20,744 nt of DNA from positions 1 to 20,744 of the forward strand of contig DATEHZ010000002.1 of assembly GCA_035279385.1 (NCBI GenBank), in the 5' to 3' direction. Of this stretch, positions 6,888 through 13,706 are shown in pieces; within the stretch, counting starts at the first letter, position 1, and every line of letters begins with the position of its first letter. This stretch comes from DATGJX01 sp035279385 (GTDB taxonomy: Bacteria > Vulcanimicrobiota > Vulcanimicrobiia > Vulcanimicrobiales > Vulcanimicrobiaceae). Under the pieces are notes generated by a model. That model made no database searches and was not told where the DNA came from. It saw nothing but the letters and a program-made list of their open reading frames with translations. The position numbers and the translations under genes are program-made.

Positions 6888-7461
6888 AGACACCGCTTCG
6901 CGATTTCCAGCGCTCTACGAGCCGGTTATCAGCCGGTAAACGCCGCAGCGAGGTGGGATACAAGCCGTTCGGATGCCGTTCGACGAAATCTTCGCTCAAG
7001 ACGGCAAGGTATTCGAAGTTTTCCCATATCGACATGCCCATCTTGTGCCGCAGAAGCGCCGCAACCGGTGCGATAGACTTCCACGCGCTCGTCACGTTTT
7101 CCGCGTACAGCGTGCACACGATGCGCCGCTCCAGAAGGCGCGTGAGCACGAATGCGCCCATGTCTTCGAAGAAATTTGCTATCGTGCGTATTGCGGCGAA
7201 TTCGCCTACGAACGGCGGCGCATTGGCCAGCGCATCGAGTGCGTCATCTTCCTTCAGGCGCTCCGGCAACTGGCTTCGCACGTACGCGAAGGCCATTTGA
7301 AACTCCTGAGTATCGAACTCGTTGTTATACGCGGTGAGCAGCGAGATGGCGTTGCCGCTGCGCATGTGGCGAATCTGCATGAGCGCGGCGACGGCGGACG
7401 CCGCGATAACGACGAACGTTCCCGCCGTTGCGATCGCGGTGACCCACTCAGCGCTCGGCAT
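6877..7461 (-). CDS. DUF4760-like membrane-anchored protein, array member 2
   Basis: The ATG at 7461 gives 194 residues beginning MPSAEWVTAIATAGTF. The anchor is followed by RHMRSGN, then a divergent AISLLTAYNNEFDTQEF. Further on are TIANFFEDMG (93-102), RIVCTLYAENV (113-123, where others read RIACDLW), WENFEYLAVL (146-155) and GLYPTSLRRLP. The start overlaps member 1 by 14 bp. The DNA encoding the first ~25 residues is nearly the same as in members 1 and 4, whereas the middle of the protein has diverged. Confidence 0.83.
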   Translation of the reverse strand: MPSAEWVTAIATAGTFVVIAASAVAALMQIRHMRSGNAISLLTAYNNEFDTQEFQMAFAYVRSQLPERLKEDDALDALANAPPFVGEFAAIRTIANFFEDMGAFVLTRLLERRIVCTLYAENVTSAWKSIAPVAALLRHKMGMSIWENFEYLAVLSEDFVERHPNGLYPTSLRRLPADNRLVERWKSRSGVYVG

Positions 7462-8029
7462 TCGCCCCAACACGTTCTTGCGTGAGCGGCCATAGCGCGG
7501 GCATCTGCATGCGCGGCGCTCCGTTCGGATACGTACCGTCCTGATACCGCTCTTCCCATTGCTGGCAGAGCGCCGCAAGGTATTCGAAGTTCTCCCACAT
7601 CGGCGGGAAATCGAGCGCGATCCGCCGGTTTGCGATAACTGGAGCCAGCGCGCTCCAGTTGCGTAAGATTACCTGGTTCCACAGATCGCACGCGATCCGC
7701 CGATCGATAATCCCGTTCTTGACGAAAACGCCCATGTTTTCGAAGAAATTCGCGATGGTGCGTACGCACTCGAATTCCGGAGGAAAATACCGGCCGAGCA
7801 TGGCGAGCTGGACCTGCGGGTCTTCGAGACGGCGCGACAATTCGACGGACACGAAGCGCTCTGCGGCCTGAAACTCCGCCGATTGAATCGTTTCGCGGCA
7901 TTCGTTCAGTGCCGCAATTTGATTGCTGCTGCGCAGATGGCCCAGTTGCATGAGCGCGGCTATCGCGGACGCCGCGATAACGATGAACGTTCCGGCCGTG
8001 GCGATTGCGGTGACCCACTCCGCGCTCAT
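7448..8029 (-). CDS. DUF4760-like membrane-anchored protein, array member 1 (promoter-proximal)
   Basis: This 193-residue protein starts at the ATG at 8029, 12 bp after the LiuB stop, behind a strong GGAGGG. One membrane span (7-28) begins right after MSAEW; basic residues follow it, predicting a cytoplasmic C-terminal domain. Motifs: NQIAALNECRETIQSAEF (36-53), TIANFFENMG (91-100), NGIIDRRIACDLW (105-117), an RR pair (135-136), WENFEYLAAL (145-154) and GTYPNGAPRM (165-174). The FFExMG / ID.RIACDLW / RR / WENFEYL order resembles my recollection of DUF4760 (PF15956), a family without known function; this assignment needs a profile search. It alone has its own strong ribosome site, so it may set translation of the whole array. 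Confidence 0.85.
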   Translation of the reverse strand: MSAEWVTAIATAGTFIVIAASAIAALMQLGHLRSSNQIAALNECRETIQSAEFQAAERFVSVELSRRLEDPQVQLAMLGRYFPPEFECVRTIANFFENMGVFVKNGIIDRRIACDLWNQVILRNWSALAPVIANRRIALDFPPMWENFEYLAALCQQWEERYQDGTYPNGAPRMQMPALWPLTQERVGANAER

Positions 8030-8035
8030 CGCGCG

Positions 8036-8041
8036 CCCTCC
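8036..8041 (-). promoter_or_regulatory. Strong Shine-Dalgarno site of the first array gene
   Basis: GGAGGG on the minus strand sits six bases before the ATG at 8029, in the 12-bp gap after the LiuB stop. None of the other six array genes has a comparable site; they appear to rely on stop/start coupling. Confidence 0.75.
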
Positions 8042-9649
8042 TTACATGCGGAAGACTCCGTAATTCGTCGGCGCGATCGGCGCATGCGCTGCGGCATCGA
8101 GGCCCATCGCGATGACCTTGCGCGTATCGAGCGGATCGATAATACCATCGTCCCAGATACGCGCAGTCGAGTAGTACGGACTACCCTCGTGCTCGTACTT
8201 TTCGAGAATGGGGCGCTCGAACTCTGCCTTTTTCTCGGGCGTCATCTCGCCTTTGACGGTTGAGAGGACGCTCGCGGCTTGCGGGCCGCCCATCACCGAG
8301 ATGCGCGCGTTCGGCCACATCCACAACTGCCTGGGCGAATACGCTCGGCCGCACATGCCGTAGTTGCCGGCGCCGAAACTTCCGCCGATGATGATCGTGA
8401 ATTTGGGTACTTCGGCACATGCGACGGCGGTCACGAGCTTCGCGCCGTCCTTGGCGATGCCGCCGTTCTCGTATTGCTTGCCGATCATGAAGCCCGTGAT
8501 GTTCTGCAGGAAGAGTAAAGGCGTTCCGCGCTGCACGCACAGTTCGATGAAGTGCGCGCCTTTGAGCGCGCTCTCGCTGAAGAGGATGCCGTTGTTGGCC
8601 AGGATGCCGATCGGATGGCCTTCGATCCGCGCGAATCCCGTAACGAGCGTCGTCCCGTAACGTGCCTTGAATTCGTGGAACTCCGACGCGTCGACCAGGC
8701 GCGCGATAACCTCGCGCACGTCGTAGCCGATGCGGCTGTCCGCCGGGATGACGCCGTAGATTTCGCGCGGATCGTATTTCGGCGGGCACGGCTCGCCGCT
8801 GTCCCACTGGCGGGGCAGTTCGCGGTGCAGATTCGCGACGATCTCGCGCACGATCCCGAGTGCGTGTTCGTCGTCGTTCGCGAAGTGATCGGCGACGCCG
8901 GAGATCCGCGTGTGCACGTCCGCGCCGCCCAGTTCCTCCGCCGTTACCTCTTCCCCGGTCGCGGCTTTTACCAGCGGCGGCCCGCCGAGAAAAATGGTGC
9001 CCGTGCCTTTCACGATGACGGTTTCATCGGACATCGCCGGCACGTACGCACCGCCCGCGGTACAGGAGCCCATCACGGCCGCGATCTGCGGAATCTTCTT
9101 TCCCGACATGCGGGCTTGATTGTAGAAGATGCGCCCAAAGTGATCGCGATCGGGGAACACGTCCGCCTGCAGCGGCAAAAACGCGCCGCCCGAATCGACC
9201 AGATAAATGCACGGCAAATGATTGTGTTCGGCGATCTCCTGCGCGCGCAGATGCTTTTTCACCGTCATCGGATAGTAGGTGCCGCCTTTGACGGTCGCAT
9301 CGTTGGCGATGATGACGCAGTGCTGCCCTTCGACGACGCCGATGCCCGTGACCACGCCGGCGGCCGGTGCATCGCCTTTGTACATCTCGTGCGCGGCAAG
9401 CGCGGAAAACTCGAGAAAATCCGAACCCGGGTCGACGAGCCGATCGATGCGTTCGCGCGCGGTCAGCTTACCGCGCTTGCGATGCTTGGCGACGGCATCG
9501 GCACCGCCGCCGGCGCGCACCGCCAGCAGATGCTCGCGCAATTGCGCCACCAGTCCCGACATGCGTTCGAAGTTCTGCGCATAGGCGTCGCTGCGCCGGT
9601 CCAGGCGCGTCTCCAGTACACTCACACACGCGCGTTTCTTCCAATGCAC
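8042..9649 (-). CDS. liuB: 3-methylcrotonyl-CoA carboxylase, carboxyltransferase (beta) subunit
   Basis: The 535-residue protein matches MCC beta subunits along its whole length. It has the RGKLTARERI.RLVDPGS entry motif (59-76), NDATVKGGTYYPMTVKKHLRAQ (116-137), DSGGAFLPLQADVFPDR, GSCTAGGAYVPAMSDE (194-209), NGILFSESALKGAHFIELC, GGSFGAGNYGMCGRAY and the terminal YGVFRM. The SGG and GAGNYGM segments form the CoA/biotin oxyanion pockets of the two crotonase-like halves. With a biotin carboxylase alpha subunit it carboxylates 3-methylcrotonyl-CoA in leucine/isovalerate breakdown; no alpha-subunit gene is in the window. The ATG at 9649 is used here; a GTG at 9625 (VSVLETRLDRRSDAY) would fit the usual family N-terminus as well or better. 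It is the first gene of the minus-strand run containing the array. Confidence 0.94.
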   Translation of the reverse strand: MHWKKRACVSVLETRLDRRSDAYAQNFERMSGLVAQLREHLLAVRAGGGADAVAKHRKRGKLTARERIDRLVDPGSDFLEFSALAAHEMYKGDAPAAGVVTGIGVVEGQHCVIIANDATVKGGTYYPMTVKKHLRAQEIAEHNHLPCIYLVDSGGAFLPLQADVFPDRDHFGRIFYNQARMSGKKIPQIAAVMGSCTAGGAYVPAMSDETVIVKGTGTIFLGGPPLVKAATGEEVTAEELGGADVHTRISGVADHFANDDEHALGIVREIVANLHRELPRQWDSGEPCPPKYDPREIYGVIPADSRIGYDVREVIARLVDASEFHEFKARYGTTLVTGFARIEGHPIGILANNGILFSESALKGAHFIELCVQRGTPLLFLQNITGFMIGKQYENGGIAKDGAKLVTAVACAEVPKFTIIIGGSFGAGNYGMCGRAYSPRQLWMWPNARISVMGGPQAASVLSTVKGEMTPEKKAEFERPILEKYEHEGSPYYSTARIWDDGIIDPLDTRKVIAMGLDAAAHAPIAPTNYGVFRM

Positions 9650-9689
9650 GCTTAACCCCGTTTACCGCGACGCCCGCTAGACTGGTGGC
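9650..9689. promoter_or_regulatory. Short divergent intergenic region between liuB and the DUF1800 gene
   Basis: Only 40 bases separate the two divergent start codons (64 if liuB starts at the GTG 9625). Promoters for the ten-gene minus-strand run and for the DUF1800/DUF1501 pair must overlap here or enter coding sequence. I see no clear consensus boxes. Confidence 0.3.
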
Positions 9690-11165
9690 ATGGCTACCGA
9701 TGTTGCGGGCATTACCCGTCCGGCCGGACGTCTCGACGTCCAAAGCGCACTCGCGCCGTACGGCGGTTCCTGGAACGCGCGCCTCGCCGCGCATCTGCTG
9801 CGCCGGGCCGGTTTCGGCGGCACCGGCGCCGAGGTGGCGCGCCTGGCAGCGATGCCGGTGCACGCCGCCGTCGATTCACTGGTACACTTCGCGCCGACCG
9901 ATTCGCTTGCGCCGCCGCCGGAATTGTACGACCCGCGCGAGATTCTCCGGCAGAACTTCATGGGTACGCTGCGGGCCTTCATGGGCGACGACGGCCAGCG
10001 CCGCGAGATCTTCAAAGAGATTCGCAAGGGCGAGCGCGCCTCGGTTATCGCGCTGCAGCGCTGGTGGCTGGACCGCATGCTCGGCACGCCGGCGCCGCTG
10101 CAAGAGAAGATGACGCTGTACTTCCACGGCCACTTCACGACGGCGACGATTCAAAAAGGCGTGACGCCCAAGATGACGTTCGCACAGAACCAACTCTTCC
10201 GCGAAAACGCGCTCGGCAATCTGCGGGATCTCACGTGGAAGGTCTCCATCGACCCCGCGATGCTGCTCTATTTGGACAACGCGAAGAACGACGCGCAGCA
10301 TCCGAACGAAAACTACGCGCGCGAATTGATGGAACTCTTCACGCTGGGCGTAGACCGTTACACCGAGAACGACGTTCGCGAATCGGCTCGCGCCTGGACG
10401 GGCTGGATCGTCCCGCGCCGCACGCAGCAGGCGCAGTTCGTCGCGAGCCGCCACGACGCAGGCACGAAGACCTTCCTCGGCAAGACCGGCAATTTCAGCG
10501 GCCGCGACATCGTCGACATCATCTATGGGCAGCCCGCGTGCGCGGCGTTTTGGGCGAACAGCTTGCTGAACTTCTTCGTCTACAATAATCCCGAGCCGCA
10601 ACTGATCGACGCCGTCGCGAACTTGATTCGCAAGAACGACTACAACCTGGGGCCCGTCATGTCGACGCTGCTGCGCAGCAACGTTTTTTACTCCGAACGG
10701 GCATACCGCGCGCTGGTGAAGAGCCCGGCGGAATTCGTGATCGGCACGTACAAATCGCTCGATCTCAAAGACGTGGACGAAAGCGCGCAGCGCGCGCTCG
10801 CCCAGATGGGCCAAGTGCTGTTCTATCCGCCGAACGTTGCCGGCTGGCCGGGCGGCGCGAATTGGCTCACGAGCCAAACCGTCATCGCGCGCGAAAACTT
10901 CGTCGCGGGGCTGATGAACTCGCCGATGATGGATCGAGTTTCATGGATGGCGCAGGTGCCGCTCAAGGCGAGCGCGGCCGCGTCGGATCTGGTTCGCACC
11001 ATTCTGTACGGCGACGCCTCGCCGAGCGGCGTCGCGCAGCTTTCCGGTTATTTGAACGGAACCGGAACTTCCGCGCTCGGCATGCTCTCCGGCGAAAACT
11101 ATCAAGAGCGCGTGCGCGGCGCCGCCTATCTCACGATGGCGATGCCCGCGTATCAGCTCAATTGA
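9690..11165 (+). CDS. DUF1800 domain-containing protein
   Basis: The 491-residue protein shows the DUF1800 (PF08811) landmarks: HLLRRAGFGGTGAEV near the N-terminus (35-49), the MTLYFHGHFTT segment (141-151), and NENYARELMELFTLGVDRYTE (206-226) followed by ARAWTGW. Near the C-terminus is PPNVAGWPGGANWL. No signal peptide is visible, though partners are usually exported. Biochemical function is not established for this family, which is almost always next to a DUF1501 gene, as here 20 bp downstream. Start: ATG at 9690, with a weak GGTGG almost touching it. Confidence 0.9.
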   Translation: MATDVAGITRPAGRLDVQSALAPYGGSWNARLAAHLLRRAGFGGTGAEVARLAAMPVHAAVDSLVHFAPTDSLAPPPELYDPREILRQNFMGTLRAFMGDDGQRREIFKEIRKGERASVIALQRWWLDRMLGTPAPLQEKMTLYFHGHFTTATIQKGVTPKMTFAQNQLFRENALGNLRDLTWKVSIDPAMLLYLDNAKNDAQHPNENYARELMELFTLGVDRYTENDVRESARAWTGWIVPRRTQQAQFVASRHDAGTKTFLGKTGNFSGRDIVDIIYGQPACAAFWANSLLNFFVYNNPEPQLIDAVANLIRKNDYNLGPVMSTLLRSNVFYSERAYRALVKSPAEFVIGTYKSLDLKDVDESAQRALAQMGQVLFYPPNVAGWPGGANWLTSQTVIARENFVAGLMNSPMMDRVSWMAQVPLKASAAASDLVRTILYGDASPSGVAQLSGYLNGTGTSALGMLSGENYQERVRGAAYLTMAMPAYQLN

Positions 11166-11185
11166 ACGGACGGGGGACCACACGG

Positions 11186-12406
11186 ATGAAACGGACGCAA
11201 TTTCTCGCCGGCGCGCTCAGCGGACTCGCGGTTATCGCAAACACCGAGCACGTTTTCGCGCAGGCGCTCTCGCAGCTGCCGCTGCCGGGACTTCCCGGCG
11301 CGCAGAATCGATGTCTGGTCATCGTCAATCTGCAAGGCGGAAACGACGGACTGAACTGCGTCGTACCGCACGGCGATGCGCGATACTATCAAGTGCGGCC
11401 GTCGATCGCGGTGGCGAAGAACGACGTGCTCGCCATCGATGGTCACGTCGGGTTCAATCCGCAGATGCGCTCGTTCAAATCGCTCTATGATAGCGGCATG
11501 GTAGCCGTCGTACAGAACGTCGGCTACCCGAATCCGGATCACTCGCACTTCCGCTCCACGGAGATCTGGCAGACGGCGGTGCCCGAGAAGTACGAGCACA
11601 CCGGCTGGCTCGGACGCTATCTCGACGGTGCGAATCTGCCCAAAGACAATTTGTTCAACGGCGTTGCTCTGGCGCAAGTGCTGCCCGAAGTGCTCGTGGC
11701 AGATCGCGTCGACGTACCGGCCATCGCGCAGATCCGCGGCTACGGTCTGCTCGGCGATCGCGACAAAGACGAACGTGCGGCGTACGGCCGCGTGGTGAAC
11801 GATACGCGGCTGCCGTTTTCTTCACCGTATCTCGCGCACGTCATGGAGATCGAGGACCACGCGCAAAAAGGCTCGGAAGAACTTCCCAAATTGCTTGCAG
11901 GCTATAAAGCGGCCGGATCGTATCCGGCCACGCCGATCGGCCGCAGTCTCTCACTTGCGGCGCAGATCGTCGGCAGCAAAACCGGTACGCGCGTCATCTA
12001 CGTGCAGCACGGCTCGTTCGACACGCACGTCAGCCAGAAGGCGACGCAGGACCGTCTGCTCGGCGAGTTTTCGGATGCGATAAAGGCCTTCTACGACGAT
12101 CTCGCCGCTCACGGAAACGAGAAACGCGTGCTCACGATGACGTTCTCAGAATTCGGCCGCCGCATCGAAGAAAACGGCAGCCGCGGCACCGATCACGGCG
12201 AAGCATCGCCGCTGTTCTTGATCGGCGGCGGCGTGAAAGGCGGCATCTACGGCGCCTATCCCGACCTCGCCGAGACGAGCATCGGCAACGTCGCGTTCAA
12301 AACCGATTTCCGCAGCGTCTACGCCACCGTGCTCGAACGCTGGCTCGGCCAACCCTCGCAAAACGTTCTGCACGGCTCATTCCCGCAGATAGGCGCTATC
12401 GCATAA
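11186..12406 (+). CDS. DUF1501 family exported protein
   Basis: The ATG at 11186, eight bases after GGGGGA (11172-11177), gives 406 residues starting with a signal-like MKRTQFLAGALSGLAVIANT. Family motifs: LQGGNDGLNCVVP (49-61), DHSHFRSTEIWQT (118-130), the HGSFDTH block (275-281), MTFSEFGRRIEENGSRGTDHG (318-338) and LFLIGGGVKGG. DUF1501 proteins have a sulfatase/alkaline-phosphatase-like architecture; the His/Asp residues listed are the likely metal-binding positions, an inference. It forms an operon with the DUF1800 gene. Its stop is separated by only 2 bp from the stop of the convergent cytochrome-porin gene. A longer upstream frame is a shadow of the DUF1800 gene. Confidence 0.9.
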   Translation: MKRTQFLAGALSGLAVIANTEHVFAQALSQLPLPGLPGAQNRCLVIVNLQGGNDGLNCVVPHGDARYYQVRPSIAVAKNDVLAIDGHVGFNPQMRSFKSLYDSGMVAVVQNVGYPNPDHSHFRSTEIWQTAVPEKYEHTGWLGRYLDGANLPKDNLFNGVALAQVLPEVLVADRVDVPAIAQIRGYGLLGDRDKDERAAYGRVVNDTRLPFSSPYLAHVMEIEDHAQKGSEELPKLLAGYKAAGSYPATPIGRSLSLAAQIVGSKTGTRVIYVQHGSFDTHVSQKATQDRLLGEFSDAIKAFYDDLAAHGNEKRVLTMTFSEFGRRIEENGSRGTDHGEASPLFLIGGGVKGGIYGAYPDLAETSIGNVAFKTDFRSVYATVLERWLGQPSQNVLHGSFPQIGAIA

Positions 12407-12408
12407 CG

Positions 12409-13440
12409 CTAATACGCGAAGAGCAGCGTCGTATTCAGGGTGTGGCGATCGGTGATTTGGTCTTCGACGGTAAAGCGCATGTTGCGGGCGGGCCGCGTGA
12501 TAAATGAAAGCACCGTTTGCTGCTGCGCTCCCGAAAGCGAGTCCCAGACCCGATCGTAGCGCGCCACCGCCATGAGGGCCGAGGAAAACGCGTAACGCCC
12601 TTCGGCGAAACCGCCGCTCGAATCGGCGCCGCGGTCCTTACCGCGCTGCGTTACCGCGACGAGATCGAATTTACCGAAACGCTGTCCCGCGCCGAATGCC
12701 TGACGGAAAAACGCATCGCGCAGACCGCCGAGTTGCCGCTGTCCTTGATAGCGGTACGCGTAGAGCGTGAAATCGCCGAAATTCTTCGTGCCCGACGCCA
12801 TGAGATCGATTCCCGAAACCGGATTGCCGCTTTGGCGATCGTACGACGAGAGCGCGGCGAGATGCAGGGCGTCCCCGCTGGGCGACTCGCGGTACAGTTC
12901 GACCCCGATGTGCGGATCGAAGAAATTAAACGGATTCTCGCCGACCTTTTGATCGTAGACCAGGTAGTGCGATTCCGTGTCGCGCTGGGTCTCCGGGTCG
13001 ACCGGAAGCGGCAGCGTGAACTGGCCCGCGCGCACGTGGGTGCCGGCGTTGCCGTTGTACTGCACCCAGGCATCGCGGGGCAGTCCCGGCATGCCGCCGT
13101 CCACGGCGTACTGCTCCAGAAAGTAATTGAAGGCCGAGCCGATCGCGCCGCCGCTCAGCAGTTCGACCTCGTCGACGACCGCTTTGGGCAGCCCCTCCTC
13201 CGCGGCGCTCGTGTACGCGAGTTTCACCTTTACGGCCACGGGCACGACGTCGCGGCCGGCGCGCGGCAGGCGGAAGCCGTTGCGGGCAAACGCCTCACCG
13301 AACGAGTTCAGGTGCGGCACCGTCGTATGGCATGCCTGACACGAGAGTCCGAATCGGTGCGCAAAGACTGGTAAGGCCTCGGCGCGCCCGGGAATACAGA
13401 CAAGCAGGAAAGCGATGAGCAGGGCGGGAGAGTAGCGCAT
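12409..13440 (-). CDS. Outer-membrane porin-like protein with an N-terminal mono-haem c site (Cyc2-like cytochrome-porin plan)
   Basis: The 343-residue protein has a signal peptide (1-22, ending in EALP), then one CQACH haem c site (34-38) in the block LPVFAHRFGLSCQACHTTVP, followed by HLNSFGEAFARNGFRL. The remaining ~280 residues have no further CxxCH. They alternate polar and hydrophobic residues with many Gly/Tyr/Phe (for example TLYAYRYQGQRQLGG) and end in LLFAY, the aromatic C-terminus typical of outer-membrane barrels. Cyc2 iron oxidases and related fused cytochrome-porins share this plan: P.F.R..G..C..CH followed by a LN.FG..F...G stretch. The electron donor or acceptor is unknown, and iron oxidation is not established. 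No terminator is visible at the 2-bp convergent junction. Confidence 0.8.
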   Translation of the reverse strand: MRYSPALLIAFLLVCIPGRAEALPVFAHRFGLSCQACHTTVPHLNSFGEAFARNGFRLPRAGRDVVPVAVKVKLAYTSAAEEGLPKAVVDEVELLSGGAIGSAFNYFLEQYAVDGGMPGLPRDAWVQYNGNAGTHVRAGQFTLPLPVDPETQRDTESHYLVYDQKVGENPFNFFDPHIGVELYRESPSGDALHLAALSSYDRQSGNPVSGIDLMASGTKNFGDFTLYAYRYQGQRQLGGLRDAFFRQAFGAGQRFGKFDLVAVTQRGKDRGADSSGGFAEGRYAFSSALMAVARYDRVWDSLSGAQQQTVLSFITRPARNMRFTVEDQITDRHTLNTTLLFAY

Positions 13441-13706
13441 GGAGTTAGGGCTTTCTAGTTAGGTAATTAGGCGCCCCTAACGATACCGTAAAGACTTTAT
13501 CAAGTTGGACTACTTTTCTCGCAGGGTGACTTTTGATTCGTGCCAAATGTCCCGCTTTGCGCTTCGGGCATGTTCCTGACATAGGCCCCATGGACTATTT
13601 GCGCATCCTTGGGATTCGACCGAGCGGTTACTTTGCAATTACTATAGAGAGATAAAGACAGCGCGCGGCGCGCAACGGATGTGTGACGTATGGTAGTGAC
13701 GCCGGC
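13441..13706. other. Divergent intergenic region between the cytochrome-porin and PadR genes
   Basis: This is the longest non-coding stretch, 266 bp. It holds the TTAGG cluster at its left end and an AT-richer patch (about 13622-13662, including TTGCAATTACTATAGAGAGATAAAG-like sequence) that could carry a plus-strand promoter; TATAGA at 13643-13648 is a possible -10. I see no credible protein or tRNA here. Confidence 0.4.
13444..13481. promoter_or_regulatory. Clustered TTAGG repeats upstream of the cytochrome-porin gene (possible operator)
   Basis: GTTAGG occurs at 13444-13449 and 13458-13463, ATTAGG at 13466-13471, and the inverted CCTAAC at 13476-13481. The outer copies form a 7-bp inverted repeat (GTTAGGG 13444-13450 with CCCTAAC 13475-13481). 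It sits right in front of the start codon at 13440, a natural place for a repressor, but no ligand or regulator can be named. Confidence 0.45.

Larger units (their letters stand above)
4103..8029 (-). repeat. Array of seven tandem, overlapping paralogous genes
   Basis: Seven same-strand genes of 179-194 codons follow one another at about 545-580 bp periodicity. Stop/start overlaps, from member 1 to 7, are 14, 11, 4, 4, 11 and 4 bp. DNA for the first ~25 codons (SAEWVTAIATAGTF and the membrane anchor) is near-repeated: compare the minus-strand starts at 8029, 7461, 6887 and 6318. The middle sections diverge. Shared traits place members 6/7 as one pair (TVFTALVI anchor) and members 4/5 as another (NQIVALTECRETLES). 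Serial tandem duplication explains this, perhaps with 5'-end gene conversion. Confidence 0.9.

Noticed and set aside
4103..8029. Defence island or toxin-antitoxin interpretation of the array plus XRE gene
   Set aside because: No nuclease, ATPase, TIR, methylase or toxin domain is visible in any copy, and there are no neighbouring defence genes. The idea rests only on layout.
13441..13682. Small RNA, riboswitch or tRNA in the largest intergenic gap
   Set aside because: I found no cloverleaf, known riboswitch core or stem with a T-run; only the TTAGG repeat cluster stands out.
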